34,195 nucleotides of DNA, taken from positions 1-34,195 of the forward strand of contig SXWA01000060.1 in NCBI GenBank assembly GCA_005791575.1, given 5' to 3'. Below, in pieces: positions 1 through 7,874 of this stretch (position 1 is the first letter of the stretch; each line of letters begins with the position of its first letter). Origin of the DNA: Planctomycetaceae bacterium (GTDB lineage: Bacteria > Planctomycetota > Planctomycetia > Pirellulales > UBA1268). The notes under the pieces were generated by a model. The model saw only the letters and a program-made list of their open reading frames with translations. It did no database searches and was not told the DNA's origin. Made by a program: the position numbers and the translations under genes.

Positions 1-508
1 CACGATCCGCATCCCGGTGCACATGATCGACGTGCTCTCCAAGCTCCGCACGGCCGGCAAGAAACTGCTCCACGAGTTGGGCCGCGAGCCGACGGCGGAG
101 GAGATGGCCATGGCGACGGGTATCCCGCTCGACGAGGCCCGTCGGGTTCTCGACATGGGCCGGCAGCCGATGAGCCTCGATCGGCCGGTGGGCGAGAGCG
201 AAGACGCGAGCTTCAGCGAATTCGTCGAGGATGCCGGGGTCCAGAGCCCGTCCCAGGCGGCCACGTGCGGACTGCTCAAGGATCGCATCGAGTCGCTGCT
301 CAAGACCCTCACCTACCGGGAGCGGGAGATCATCCGCCTCCGCTACGGCCTGACGGACGGCTACACCTACACCCTCGAGGAGGTCGGGCGGATCTTCCGC
401 GTCACCCGTGAGCGGGTCCGGCAGATCGAAGCCAAGGCGGTGAAGAAGCTGCAGCACCCGGTGCGGTCGCGTCAGCTCGAGAGCTTCCTCACCGGTCCGA
501 GCCACTGA
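1..508 (+). CDS. rpoD: RNA polymerase primary sigma factor, C-terminal part (partial)
   Basis: This is the 3' end of a sigma-70 gene; the start lies left of the window and the reading frame is open from base 2. The first visible residues, TIRIPVHMID, are the conserved entry into region 3 of primary sigma factors. Region 3 is followed by the 'LGREPTAEEMA' helix, then region 4.1/4.2 with 'REREIIRLRYGL' and the helix-turn-helix 'TLEEVGRIFRVTRERVRQIEAKAVKKLQ', which contacts the -35 element. The product directs core RNA polymerase to promoters. The regions match the housekeeping factor better than an ECF or group 3 factor, but region 2 is not visible, so a group 2 paralogue cannot be fully excluded. 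A zinc-ribbon gene and greA follow on the same strand, so the left end of the window is a transcription-related block. Confidence 0.94.
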   Translation, partial: TIRIPVHMIDVLSKLRTAGKKLLHELGREPTAEEMAMATGIPLDEARRVLDMGRQPMSLDRPVGESEDASFSEFVEDAGVQSPSQAATCGLLKDRIESLLKTLTYREREIIRLRYGLTDGYTYTLEEVGRIFRVTRERVRQIEAKAVKKLQHPVRSRQLESFLTGPSH

Positions 509-648
509 CGCCGCTCCGGGCGTCCGCTCGGCGCGGCCGGACCCACCCGCCGCGGCCGCTGCGTGGCAGGCGATCATCCACCGGCTGCCGGTCGCGGGAT
601 GCCCCGCGGCCGGCGGCCGGTGCGTGTGCGTGGCAGCCGCCGGTCTGG

Positions 649-654
649 TAGGAT
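649..654 (+). promoter_or_regulatory. Putative extended -10 box upstream of the zinc-ribbon gene
   Basis: TAGGAT preceded by TGG gives the extended -10 pattern TGNTANNNT, 39 bases before the ATG at 694. I see no convincing -35. The same pattern recurs before other genes of this window (17455, 19881 and 31867 on the minus strand). The rest of the 185-base gap after rpoD holds nothing else I can support. Confidence 0.35.
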
Positions 655-693
655 CGATGGCGTGTCTCACGCCCCTGTCACGACATTCCACCC

Positions 694-1401
694 ATGGCAC
701 TGGCAGTCACCGCCGACGCGATCCGCACGTTGCACCGCATGCAACGGCAGTTGACCGATCTCCGTGACCAGCTCGAGGCCGGACCGAGGCGGGTGGCGGC
801 GCGCACCAAGCTCGTGGAGGCGGCCGAGGCCCGGCTCGCGGCCGTCAACGACGAGGTCCGCCGGGCGAAGATCGCCGCCGACCAGAAGCAACTCCAGCTC
901 AAGTCGGCCGAGGCGAAGATCATCGATCTCGAGGCCAAGCTCAACGCCTGCAAGACGAATCGCGAATACCAAACCCTGCGCGACCAGATCGCCGCCGACC
1001 GGATGGCGACCAAGGTCCTCGAGGACGAAATCCTCGAGGCCCTCGAAAGGGTCGATGCGACACGTGGCCAGGTGCCGGCCGCCGATGCCGAATTGACCAC
1101 GGCCAGGCGGGGCCTCGCCGACGCGAAGGCGGATGTCGATGCAAAAACGGCCGCCCTCACAAGCGAAGTGGAGCGGGTCAACCGCGATCTCGAGGCGGCC
1201 GAACACGAGCTTCCCGAGGATTCCCGCGACGTCTACCGCCGTGTGGTCAAGAGCAAGGGGGCCGACGGGATGGCAGTCGTCGACGGCCAGAGCTGCGGTG
1301 GCTGTTCCCAGCAGATCACCGGCAACATGGTCGCGGAACTGTCGATGGGACGTGTGGTTGCCTGCCGCAGTTGCGGACGCCTGCTCTATCTGGCGAAATA
1401 G
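694..1401 (+). CDS. Coiled-coil protein with C4-type zinc ribbon (zf-RING_7 family)
   Basis: A 235-residue protein. Residues about 5-180 form a long charged helical hairpin, rich in Ala, Glu, Lys and Arg with heptad spacing. The C-terminus carries a four-cysteine zinc ribbon: C201-x2-C204 and C224-x2-C227. This architecture is that of the PF02591 family (formerly DUF164), widespread in bacteria and thought to bind nucleic acid; the precise role is not settled. The ATG at 694 gives the full N-terminal coil. A possible -10 box lies 39 bases upstream. It sits between rpoD and greA, but co-transcription with rpoD is uncertain because of the 185-base gap and the putative promoter. Confidence 0.88.
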   Translation: MALAVTADAIRTLHRMQRQLTDLRDQLEAGPRRVAARTKLVEAAEARLAAVNDEVRRAKIAADQKQLQLKSAEAKIIDLEAKLNACKTNREYQTLRDQIAADRMATKVLEDEILEALERVDATRGQVPAADAELTTARRGLADAKADVDAKTAALTSEVERVNRDLEAAEHELPEDSRDVYRRVVKSKGADGMAVVDGQSCGGCSQQITGNMVAELSMGRVVACRSCGRLLYLAK

Positions 1402-1427
1402 GGGCGTTGGCCCCCTCTCCGTCCTCA

Positions 1428-1442
1428 CGCGGAAATCCCGCG
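1428..1442 (+). terminator. Possible rho-independent terminator between the zinc-ribbon gene and greA
   Basis: A 5-bp stem CGCGG/CCGCG with a 5-base loop is followed four bases later by a T-rich run (GTTTTCTT). A second 5-bp hairpin, GGGGC-GTTG-GCCCC, lies just upstream at 1401-1414. The stems are short for this GC content, so this is a weak call. Confidence 0.35.
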
Positions 1443-1477
1443 GAGCGTTTTCTTCCCGTTTCACCGGAATGCCGCCG

Positions 1478-1960
1478 ATGTCTGACCTCATCCCCATGAC
1501 CCGCACCGGCTACGAGAAACTGAAGGCCGAAGTCGATCACCTCGACACGGTGGAGATGCCCAAGCTCACCGCCCGCGTGGCTGCCGCCCGGAGCGAGGGG
1601 GATCTGAGCGAAAACGCCGAGTACCACGGGGCGCGCGAAAGCCAGGGGATGCTCCAGGCGAAGATCAATCTCCTCCGCGACAAACTCGCCCGTGCCGTGA
1701 TCGTGGAGCGGCCCAAGGAGGCCACGAACGAGGTGGTGTTCGGCGCCACCGTCACGGTCAAGGACCTGAAGTTCGGCGACGAGGAGGAGTTCGTCCTCGT
1801 CGGTGCGGGCGAGGAGGATTACGACGCCGGCAAGATCAACGTCGCCAGTCCGCTCGCCCAGGGGCTCCTCGGCCGCAAGGTCGGGGAGAAGGTCGATATC
1901 CAGGTGCCGGCGGGCATGATGCGGTTCGAGATCCTCGGCGTCCGCTTCGCCGACGAGTAG
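1478..1960 (+). CDS. greA: Transcription elongation factor GreA
   Basis: The 160-residue product matches the usual GreA length (about 158). The N-terminal coiled coil starts 'PMTRTGYEKLKAEVDHL' and carries the family signature 'ARSEGDLSENAEYHGARE' at its tip, with the acidic pair that enters the polymerase secondary channel and triggers cleavage of backtracked RNA. The C-terminal FKBP-like domain ends with 'ASPLAQGLLGRKVGEKVDIQVP'. The ATG at 1478 is chosen because it fits the family N-terminus; an in-frame ATG at 1469 would add only three residues. No strong Shine-Dalgarno precedes either. The frame stays open far upstream, but that part overlaps the zinc-ribbon gene and does not resemble GreA. 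Confidence 0.95.
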   Translation: MSDLIPMTRTGYEKLKAEVDHLDTVEMPKLTARVAAARSEGDLSENAEYHGARESQGMLQAKINLLRDKLARAVIVERPKEATNEVVFGATVTVKDLKFGDEEEFVLVGAGEEDYDAGKINVASPLAQGLLGRKVGEKVDIQVPAGMMRFEILGVRFADE

Positions 1961-1984
1961 TCGCCACCACCGAGGTCCGCCCTG

Positions 1985-2737
1985 TCAGGGAGGGGCCGCC
2001 CCGTCATGATCGAACCCGGGGGGCCCAGGCTCGTCCGCCGCCGTCACCCCTTCCCAAAGCGCCGACCCGATCCGCACGAGCGTCGCCCCCTCGAGGATCG
2101 CGTCCTCGAAATCGTCGCTCATCCCCATCGACAGTTCGTCGAGCCCGAGATCGGGCCGCTCCTCTCGGAGTCGGTCGCGGAGCGCGCGGAGGGCCGCGAA
2201 TTGGCGCCGTGCCGCATCGGCCGTCGCCCCAGCTTCCGGGGCCGCTGCCATCCCCATCAGCCCGCGGAGCCGCACCCCGGCGTCGGGCCAGGCATCGAGG
2301 AGGGGCCGCACCGCCCCGGGGGCGATGCCGGTCCGGGCCGCCGCGCCGGTGAGGTTGACCTCAATGAGCACGTCGGTGGTGAGCCCGAGGCCGTGCGCCT
2401 CCGCGGCGAGCGCGGCGAGGAGCCGCTGGCTGTCGAGCGAGTGGACCAGATGGCACAGTGGCAGCGTGCGCCGCACCTTGTTGCGCTGCAGGTGGCCGAT
2501 GAGATGCCAACGAACATCACCGCGGTCGGCGAGTGCTTCCTGCTTGGACCACAGGGCCTGCGGTCGGCTCTCCGCCAGATCGCCGCACCCGGCATCCAGG
2601 AGCGCCCGGGCCAATGCGGGAGAGACCGATTTGGTGACACCCACCAGACCCACGGAGGCGACCGTTCTCCCCGCGGCGCGGCACGCGGCCTCGATCCGCT
2701 CGCGCACCCGGGCAAGGTTGTCGCAGACCCGTTTCAT
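1985..2737 (-). CDS. yggS: YggS-family pyridoxal phosphate homeostasis protein
   Basis: A 250-residue alanine-racemase-fold protein that binds PLP without known catalysis and buffers PLP and amino-acid pools. The PLP-lysine segment reads 'VGLVGVTKS' near the N-terminus. Further family blocks are 'ESRPQALWSKQEAL', 'WHLIGHLQRNKVRR', 'VHSLDS', 'LIEVNLTG', 'LRGLMGMA' and 'LSMGMSDDFEDAILEGATLVRIGSALWEG'. The start at 2737 (MKRVCDNLARVRERIEAA) gives the standard N-terminal helix. The frame is open further upstream, but that stretch has no family similarity and overlaps the preceding gene. It lies 26 bases after the stop of the 600-aa gene on the same strand, so the two may be co-transcribed. Confidence 0.93.
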   Translation of the reverse strand: MKRVCDNLARVRERIEAACRAAGRTVASVGLVGVTKSVSPALARALLDAGCGDLAESRPQALWSKQEALADRGDVRWHLIGHLQRNKVRRTLPLCHLVHSLDSQRLLAALAAEAHGLGLTTDVLIEVNLTGAAARTGIAPGAVRPLLDAWPDAGVRLRGLMGMAAAPEAGATADAARRQFAALRALRDRLREERPDLGLDELSMGMSDDFEDAILEGATLVRIGSALWEGVTAADEPGPPGFDHDGAAPP

Positions 2738-2763
2738 CGGCTCACCCGTCACCGCGGCGGCGG

Positions 2764-4566
2764 TCACTCGATCTCGATCGATCGGCCCACCCGGCCGCGC
2801 GGCTTGATCCGTCCGAGGACGAACTCGCACGCCACATTGCACCCGAGCAACGTCCGGTTCCGCGGCTCGTCGAGGGCCCGGTAGACGAGCCACTGGTCGA
2901 GCCCCGCCTGCACGCGGAATCCGGCCGCCTCATGGCGGTCGAGGATGCGCCGGGTGTCGGCGACCGTGAGTTGCCGCCAGGTGAGCGGCCCGCGGCTCCG
3001 CCGTGGATCGCAGTCGATCCACAGCGGCGCGTAGATCCGCTGTCCGGCCCCCACCTGCCGCAAGTGCAGTCCGCCACCCGTGGCGCCTGCCGCAGCGGTG
3101 AAGCTCCCCGGCCCCCCCGCCGCGGTCCATTCGCCGAGCGCCAGCGGCAGGACGGCACAGCGCGGCCGCCCGTCGCCGAGAAGGCGCTCCCTGGTCTCCG
3201 CGGGGGCGGTGACCGTCACCCCGTCGGGTAGCGACAGATGCCCCTCGTACGCCAGAACGCCCGCAGCCGCCGGCAGGATCAAGGCATCGGCCAGGAGCAC
3301 CACCCGGTCGGCCGCCATGACCACGATCTGCCGTTGGATCTCGCCGCCACCGACCAGTGGCTGCACCACCTCGAGAAACGTGCCGTGCCGACATGGCTCG
3401 CAGCTCGACATCCGCCACGGGCCGTCGGTGGCGAGGGGCACACCGCCGACCGTCGCCTGAACCGACCAGGGACCGCCCACCAGGCAGCGCCGCCCGACCG
3501 CGACCTCCAACCAGGGGGACGCCGCGCGCCAATCGATGAACACGCGCACGTCGGCGGCGTCCCATCCGGAGCGGATCACCGCCTGGCAGCCCTCCGCAAG
3601 GCCCCGCTCCCGGCGCAGCAGCCGCGCGTCGTCGCCCGGTCCCCGCCGCATCTGCCGGGCGGTGTCGCGCGCCCTGCGGCCTCCATCCCGTTCGATCGCC
3701 GCGAGCAGGGCCCCGATCGCCCGCCTGTCGGCGCCGGGCCACTCCCCTCCGGGCCCGAGCAGCATGAGCGCGGTCTCGCCGGCCGCCCGGAAGCGCGCCC
3801 GGCTTCGCCCGCTCCACGGCGGATCCCCCCCTGCAGCGACGACGGCGTCGAGCACAGCCGCCCACCGGGCAACCCCTGCCACGCGCGCCGCGGAGTCGGC
3901 GCCCACGGGACCAATCGCGCCGTCGGCGGTCGCGAGCCGATCGATGTCGGCCTCGAGGGCCTCCCGGGCCTGCGCCTCGAAACGCCGGCAGCGGTCGTTG
4001 CCCGGGAGCAACGCGGCGGCGACGAGCAGACAGGAGATCGCGGAGGCGTCCCCACTGGCAGCCGCCTCCGCTGCGGGGGTGATGACGCCGATCAGGCGCT
4101 CGACCAGGGGCGTGGCGCCGGCGCTGCGATCCCCACCTGGCGGGCGCGACCCCGCCCCCACGGTCACGACCCGGGCCACGGCCCAGGCGAGGGCCTCGCT
4201 GGTGATCCACCGCGGGCTACCCGGCGGCATGGCGCCGGCCACGTCGAGGCCATCCCCGACGACGGTCGTGAGCCAGGCCAGATCGCGGCCGCGCCGCCCG
4301 CCCCCATCGACACCCACGGCCAGGCGCCGCAGTCGCCGGCGGTCGTCGCCGGCGGGCAGCCGCTCCGCGAGCATCGCGATGCTCCGTGCAGCAACCGCGC
4401 CGGACACGCGACGGCCCCCGCCCCGCGGACCGTCACCGGCAGACGGCGTGATGCCATCCGCGGGAGGGGCACCGACGGCCGGCGGGCGGTCAGGCGCCGC
4501 GTCAGCGTGCCTGCCGTTGCGGGCCGGGGGGGAGAGTCTGCCGGAACTGCCGTTGCGACTGGCCAT
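2764..4566 (-). CDS. Conserved-looking hypothetical protein, possibly a heparinase-like fold
   Basis: I do not recognise this 600-residue protein with certainty. The first 300 residues are largely helical and Ala/Arg-rich (for example 'SEALAWAVARVVTVGAG', 'AISCLLVAAALLPGN', 'VAGVARWAAVLDAVV'), as in an alpha/alpha-toroid. The second half is rich in beta-type segments ('VRVFIDWRAASPWLEVAVGR', 'QRQIVVMAADRVVLLADALILP', 'QWLVYRALDEP'). A helical toroid followed by a beta-sandwich is the layout of heparinase II/III-like polysaccharide lyases, but I see no signature residue, so this is only a guess. The ATG at 4566 is chosen because the frame farther upstream (open to 4998) runs into the divergent YdjY gene and looks non-coding. 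The Shine-Dalgarno is poor, and ATG or GTG codons further in remain possible. No signal peptide is obvious from this start. Confidence 0.6.
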   Translation of the reverse strand: MASRNGSSGRLSPPARNGRHADAAPDRPPAVGAPPADGITPSAGDGPRGGGRRVSGAVAARSIAMLAERLPAGDDRRRLRRLAVGVDGGGRRGRDLAWLTTVVGDGLDVAGAMPPGSPRWITSEALAWAVARVVTVGAGSRPPGGDRSAGATPLVERLIGVITPAAEAAASGDASAISCLLVAAALLPGNDRCRRFEAQAREALEADIDRLATADGAIGPVGADSAARVAGVARWAAVLDAVVAAGGDPPWSGRSRARFRAAGETALMLLGPGGEWPGADRRAIGALLAAIERDGGRRARDTARQMRRGPGDDARLLRRERGLAEGCQAVIRSGWDAADVRVFIDWRAASPWLEVAVGRRCLVGGPWSVQATVGGVPLATDGPWRMSSCEPCRHGTFLEVVQPLVGGGEIQRQIVVMAADRVVLLADALILPAAAGVLAYEGHLSLPDGVTVTAPAETRERLLGDGRPRCAVLPLALGEWTAAGGPGSFTAAAGATGGGLHLRQVGAGQRIYAPLWIDCDPRRSRGPLTWRQLTVADTRRILDRHEAAGFRVQAGLDQWLVYRALDEPRNRTLLGCNVACEFVLGRIKPRGRVGRSIEIE

Positions 4567-4721
4567 GGCCTGGTGCCCGTGCCTCGAGGTGTACCCGTGC
4601 TCTGATACGTGCTTGGGACGGCACTCGTCGCCCCGGGCAGCCGATTGCCCGTGGGTTCCCTGTGGGGCGGTCGCCCCGGCGAACGGAGGGCCGATCCCGG
4701 CGCGGCTGCCGCGTGGTGCGG

Positions 4722-4727
4722 TATCGT
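4722..4727 (+). promoter_or_regulatory. Putative -10 box upstream of the YdjY-domain gene
   Basis: TATCGT lies 42 bases before the ATG at 4770, inside the 203-base divergent gap shared with the 600-aa minus-strand gene. The same hexamer occurs just upstream of rimO. No clear -35 is seen. Confidence 0.3.
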
Positions 4728-4769
4728 ATCGCGGTCGCCGGCCATCAGCCACGGGGGAACACCACAGCC

Positions 4770-5627
4770 ATGAACAATCCTTCCTCATCGATGGCGCCCG
4801 AATCCGCCGGTCAGCCCCGGCGGGCGGCTGCCGAGCGCGGCTCCCGGTCGCGCTGGCCCCGGGCGACCGCCCCACATCACCCTGGTCGATCGCGCGTCGG
4901 TGGCGGGGCCGCGCTGCTCGCCGGCCTGGTCCTGGCGACGTCGATCCTCCCCATTCCTGAAGGCGGTCGGTCACGCGCCGCCGATCCTCCCGCAGCAACC
5001 GTCACCCCGCCGGCCGACCGCCATCCGGAGCTGCGCCGGCTCGCGCCAGCCGAAGAGGTATGGGTCGATTTGGGGCGTAAGAAAGTCGTCGTCGGTGGGG
5101 CGGTGGCACTCGACCGGGGCCCGATCGAGTTTTTCGCCTGCCCGCAGCTCACCAAGGAGCACGAATCGGTGATCGCCGTGAAAGCGTCGGCCCGGTTGGT
5201 GCACGCCGCGCTGCTCGCGATCGGACTCGAGCCGGGCAAGCCGGTGTCATTCGACCCGGTCTATGCCGCCGCGAGCGGCCCGGCGGTCCGTCTCACGCTG
5301 CGGTGGAAGGACGACGCCGGCACCGTGCACGAGGCCGACGCCCGCACCTGGGTGCGCAATGCCCGCACCGGCAGGGAACTCGACACCGAGTGGGTGTTCG
5401 CCGGGAGCAGCCTGTGGAAAGACCCCGACGGCGTCGAGCACTACCAGGCCGACGCCGGCGACTTCATCTGCGTCTCGAATTTCCCCACCGCCACCCTCGA
5501 TCTCCCGATCGAGAGTTCGCAATCCAACGAGGCGCTCCTGTTCGAGGCGTTTCCCGGCAGGGTGCCGCCGGTGGGCACCCCCGTCGACATCGTCCTCACG
5601 GCGGCCCGCCCCGCGGCCCAGCGCTGA
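4770..5627 (+). CDS. Secreted or membrane-tethered YdjY-domain protein
   Basis: A 285-residue protein with a long basic N-region of about 45 residues, then a hydrophobic stretch ('GAALLAGLVLATSILPIP') followed by Ala/Pro-rich sequence, read as a signal peptide or anchor. The rest, from 'EEVWVDLGRKKVVVGGAVALDRGPIEFFACP' through 'TKEHESVIAVKASARLVHAALLAIGLEPG' to 'DAGDFICVSNFPTATLDLPIESS', matches the YdjY-type domain common in planctomycetes. The biochemical role is unknown. The ATG at 4770 is preceded by a GGGGGAA run about ten bases upstream. It is convergent with hemQ, with only 25 bases between the stops. Confidence 0.8.
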   Translation: MNNPSSSMAPESAGQPRRAAAERGSRSRWPRATAPHHPGRSRVGGGAALLAGLVLATSILPIPEGGRSRAADPPAATVTPPADRHPELRRLAPAEEVWVDLGRKKVVVGGAVALDRGPIEFFACPQLTKEHESVIAVKASARLVHAALLAIGLEPGKPVSFDPVYAAASGPAVRLTLRWKDDAGTVHEADARTWVRNARTGRELDTEWVFAGSSLWKDPDGVEHYQADAGDFICVSNFPTATLDLPIESSQSNEALLFEAFPGRVPPVGTPVDIVLTAARPAAQR

Positions 5628-5652
5628 CGACTGATCAGCAAACGGCGCTGCC

Positions 5653-6486
5653 CTACTCACCCCCGCTGTTTGTGGCCAAAGTCGCCGGCCGGATTGAACA
5701 GTGGGCGAGGATCGCGGCCGGAGTGGCGACATACCCGGTGTAAAACGGGCCGAACTCGGCGTAGCGGGCGCTCGCCTCGTCGAACCGCATCGTGTAGACG
5801 ATCTCCTTGAGGAAGTCAGGGCGCCGCGCCCAGAGCGTGACCCCCCACTCCCAGTCGTCGAGACCGACGCTCACGGTGATCAACTGCGTCACCCGGCCAC
5901 CGAAGGTCATCCCGGTGCGTCCGTGCTCGGCCATCAGGCGGCTCCGCTCGGGGAACGGCAGCAGGAACCAGTTCTCCGCCACCTCGCGCTTCTTGTTCAT
6001 CGGGTAGAAGCAGGCGTTGGGCCAGGGAGGGAAGTCGGGCTCGATCCGTGCCCGCCGCATCGCGTCTTCACGGGCGGCGTAACCCGCCACCTTCGCCTTG
6101 TAGCTCGGGCTGTCGGCCACCTCCCCCTCATCGATCAGCCGCTGCCCGTACTGGGCCACCGTGGGCACATACTCGCTCACCTCCGTGAGCCCGATGAACG
6201 ACCAGGTCGGGACGAGCGCCGCTCCCAGTGGTCCCGCGAGCAGCCGCTGGTGCACCGCTTCGACCACCAGGGGGGAGGGGTCCATCGCCATGACGCCGAA
6301 GTCCGCCTTGTGCCCCGGCACGATCCAGGTCTGCAGACGCCGCGGTCCGCCGACGGCGGCCGGATCGAGTGCGGCTTCGAAGGCGGCCATTCCCTCGGCG
6401 AGTTGCCGCGGCGACAGCGCGGCAAGCCGGCTGCGGTCGAAGGCGTAGAACAAATGGCTGACGTGCCACCCGGTCGATGGTTCCAT
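5653..6486 (-). CDS. hemQ: HemQ / chlorite-dismutase-family coproheme decarboxylase
   Basis: A 277-residue protein matching the HemQ branch of the chlorite dismutase family, which decarboxylates iron-coproporphyrin III to heme b. 'FYPMNKKREVAENWFLLP' supplies the Tyr (Y161) and Lys (K165) with the Y-x3-K spacing of the Bacillus-type enzyme. 'MAEHGRTG' supplies the axial heme histidine (H188). 'VGLDDWEWGVTLWARRPDFLKEIVYTMRFDEASARYAEFGPFYTGY' is the typical C-terminal block. The start at 6486 (MEPSTGWHVSHLFYAFDR) fits the family; the open frame farther upstream is low-complexity Arg/Pro. A TACACT box lies about 100 bases upstream. Presence of HemQ implies the coproporphyrin-dependent heme pathway in this organism. 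Confidence 0.92.
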   Translation of the reverse strand: MEPSTGWHVSHLFYAFDRSRLAALSPRQLAEGMAAFEAALDPAAVGGPRRLQTWIVPGHKADFGVMAMDPSPLVVEAVHQRLLAGPLGAALVPTWSFIGLTEVSEYVPTVAQYGQRLIDEGEVADSPSYKAKVAGYAAREDAMRRARIEPDFPPWPNACFYPMNKKREVAENWFLLPFPERSRLMAEHGRTGMTFGGRVTQLITVSVGLDDWEWGVTLWARRPDFLKEIVYTMRFDEASARYAEFGPFYTGYVATPAAILAHCSIRPATLATNSGGE

Positions 6487-6585
6487 CGACACGGTGTCGT
6501 CGCCCGGCTGACGGTGCGGGGGATGGGACACGGCAGGCGGTCTCCTCGGGGCGGGATTCCGGGAGCGGGGTGCGTCCGGCCCCGG

Positions 6586-6591
6586 AGTGTA
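6586..6591 (-). promoter_or_regulatory. Putative -10 box upstream of hemQ
   Basis: On the minus strand the sequence reads GCCTACACTCCGGGG. TACACT is placed 99 bases upstream of the hemQ ATG. An almost identical string (GCTACACTCCCGGGG) occurs before the isochorismatase-family gene at 19881. The 233-base divergent gap to the WXG operon holds no gene I can support. Confidence 0.3.
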
Positions 6592-6668
6592 GGCGTGGCG
6601 GCGCGGACTTCCCATCCCCTGCCGCCGCACCGCCGCTCCGCCGCCTGCCCTTCCGGGGCCCGACCCGG

Positions 6669-6674
6669 TAAGCT
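6669..6674 (+). promoter_or_regulatory. Putative -10 box of the WXG/FtsK operon
   Basis: TAAGCT (in CGGTAAGCTACGGAT) lies 45 bases upstream of the first gene of the operon. There is no TG extension and no clear -35, so this is tentative. A good Shine-Dalgarno, GGGAGGA, is at 6706-6712, seven bases before the ATG. Confidence 0.25.
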
Positions 6675-6719
6675 ACGGATGGGGACCCGTCACGCCGCGC
6701 ACTGCGGGAGGACACGACC

Positions 6720-6992
6720 ATGGGACAGGCAATCGTCGATCCACAGGAACTGCGGCGGTTCGCCGCCCGCCTGCGGCACTTCAGCGGCGAGGTGATGACG
6801 CAGATGCAGGCGGTGCAGCGACAGCTTTCGGCACTTGGCGCCACCTGGCGCGATCAGGAGCACCAGAAGTTCGCCGAGGAGTTCGAGCAGCAACTCGCCA
6901 CCTTCGGCCGGTTCGTGGAGAGCACCGGGGAATACGTGCCCTACCTGATCCGCAAGGCGGAACGGGTGGAGGAATACCAGCAGCAGCGCTGA
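6720..6992 (+). CDS. WXG100-like small helical protein (W-x-D variant)
   Basis: A 90-residue protein that is almost entirely helical. Helix 1 is about residues 8-38 and helix 2 about 46-86, separated by a turn with W43-R44-D45 ('GATWRDQEHQKFAEEF'). Size, helix-turn-helix layout and the Trp at the turn are those of the ESAT-6/WXG100 superfamily, substrates or adaptors of type VII secretion in Gram-positive bacteria. The glycine of the W-x-G motif is replaced by Asp. A strong Shine-Dalgarno (GGGAGGA, spacing 7) supports the start. There is no signal peptide. It is the first gene of a four-gene operon ending in an FtsK-type ATPase, which strengthens the family call. Partner and export status are inference only. 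Confidence 0.8.
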   Translation: MGQAIVDPQELRRFAARLRHFSGEVMTQMQAVQRQLSALGATWRDQEHQKFAEEFEQQLATFGRFVESTGEYVPYLIRKAERVEEYQQQR

Positions 6993-7002
6993 GGCCCAGC
7001 CC

Positions 7003-7641
7003 ATGTCCGGACAGGCCGACGTCAAATCGATCGACACCCTCGCCTTCGTGAAGTCGGCGGTGGCCTCGTTCGCGCACGAGACCGGGCAGGCGATCGCGGA
7101 GGTCGAGCTCGAGGGACGGCGCGCGGTCGACTACATCACCATGGACCGCGCCGCCCACTGGAAGGCGGAGGTCCGCCGCGCGGGCGACATGGTCAACCAG
7201 GCGATCAAGGACCTGGAGCATTGCCGGACCTTCAAGAAGGTGGGCGATGGTCAACCCTCGTGCGTGGAGGAGAAGAAAAAGCTGGAAAAGGCCCGAGCGC
7301 GGCTCGCCCTCGCGGAGCAGAAGGCGGAGGCGGTCCGGCGCTGGACGCCGATGGTGCAGCAGCAGTTCCGCGAGACGTGCGTGAAGCTGGTGCACTTCCG
7401 CGAGGTGGTCGATGTCAAGTGCCCGCGGGCGCTGGCCGCGCTCGAGCGGATGCTCAAGGCGCTCGACGCCTACCGCGACGTCTCCGGCCCGCGGACCGGG
7501 GCGGCTGCCGGCGGAAGCGGTGGCGCCGGCCCGGTCACCCGCCAGGTCGACGATCCGGCAGCGGCCCCGGCCGGTGGGGAATCCATGGCGGTCGTGTCAC
7601 CCGCCTCCGCCCCTGCCTCGGAGGATCCTCCCACGCCATGA
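7003..7641 (+). CDS. Helical protein of the WXG/FtsK operon, unknown function
   Basis: A 212-residue protein I do not recognise. Residues about 10-165 are predominantly helical with heptad-like charged segments ('VEEKKKLEKARARLALAEQKAEAVRRW', 'RALAALERMLKALDAY'). Three Cys occur in the helical part (in 'LEHCRTF', 'PSCVEEK' and 'RETCVKL') and a fourth at 'VKCPRAL'. The last 45 residues form a Gly/Ala/Pro-rich low-complexity tail. There is no signal peptide or membrane segment. It starts 10 bases after the first WXG-like gene and its stop overlaps the start of the next gene by 4 bases (ATGA), so translation is probably coupled. By context it could be a partner, chaperone or substrate of the FtsK-like ATPase. 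Its helical body resembles a long WXG/LXG-type module, but without a motif I can name. Confidence 0.8.
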   Translation: MSGQADVKSIDTLAFVKSAVASFAHETGQAIAEVELEGRRAVDYITMDRAAHWKAEVRRAGDMVNQAIKDLEHCRTFKKVGDGQPSCVEEKKKLEKARARLALAEQKAEAVRRWTPMVQQQFRETCVKLVHFREVVDVKCPRALAALERMLKALDAYRDVSGPRTGAAAGGSGGAGPVTRQVDDPAAAPAGGESMAVVSPASAPASEDPPTP

Positions 7642-7874
7642 AGCACATCGATCTCTCCAGCGGGGCCTCGAAGATGTCGCTCGCGCTCAAGCAGCTGGAG
7701 ATCAAGTGGGATTCGGCGAAGGACACGTGGAACGACGCCACCAGCAAGGCGTTCCACAAAGAGCACATCGAGCCGTTGCGGCCCGACATCAAGGAAACCC
7801 TCGAGGCGATCGGCCGGCTCGCCGAGGTGCTCGCCCGGGCCGCGCGTGACGTGGCCGACGAGGGCGGCGGCTGA
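7638..7874 (+). CDS. Second WXG100-like small helical protein
   Basis: A 78-residue protein whose start overlaps the previous stop (ATGA at 7638-7641). It begins 'MKHIDLSSGASKMSLALKQLEIKWDSAKDTWNDATSKAFHKEHIEPL'. Two helices flank W31-N32-D33, again W-x-D rather than W-x-G, and a second Trp (W24) lies one heptad earlier. The C-terminal helix is 'IKETLEAIGRLAEVLARAARDVADE'. Length and layout fit a short member of the ESAT-6/WXG100 superfamily. Two such proteins in one operon suggest a heterodimer like EsxA/EsxB, but this is inference. A 95-base gap to the ATPase gene follows, the only sizeable gap in the operon. Confidence 0.75.
   Translation: MKHIDLSSGASKMSLALKQLEIKWDSAKDTWNDATSKAFHKEHIEPLRPDIKETLEAIGRLAEVLARAARDVADEGGG

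Noticed and set aside
4567-4998. N-terminal extension of the 600-aa minus-strand protein to 4998
   Set aside because: The added residues are Arg/Pro/Gly-rich, overlap the 5' part of the YdjY-domain gene in antisense, and no Shine-Dalgarno supports a start there.
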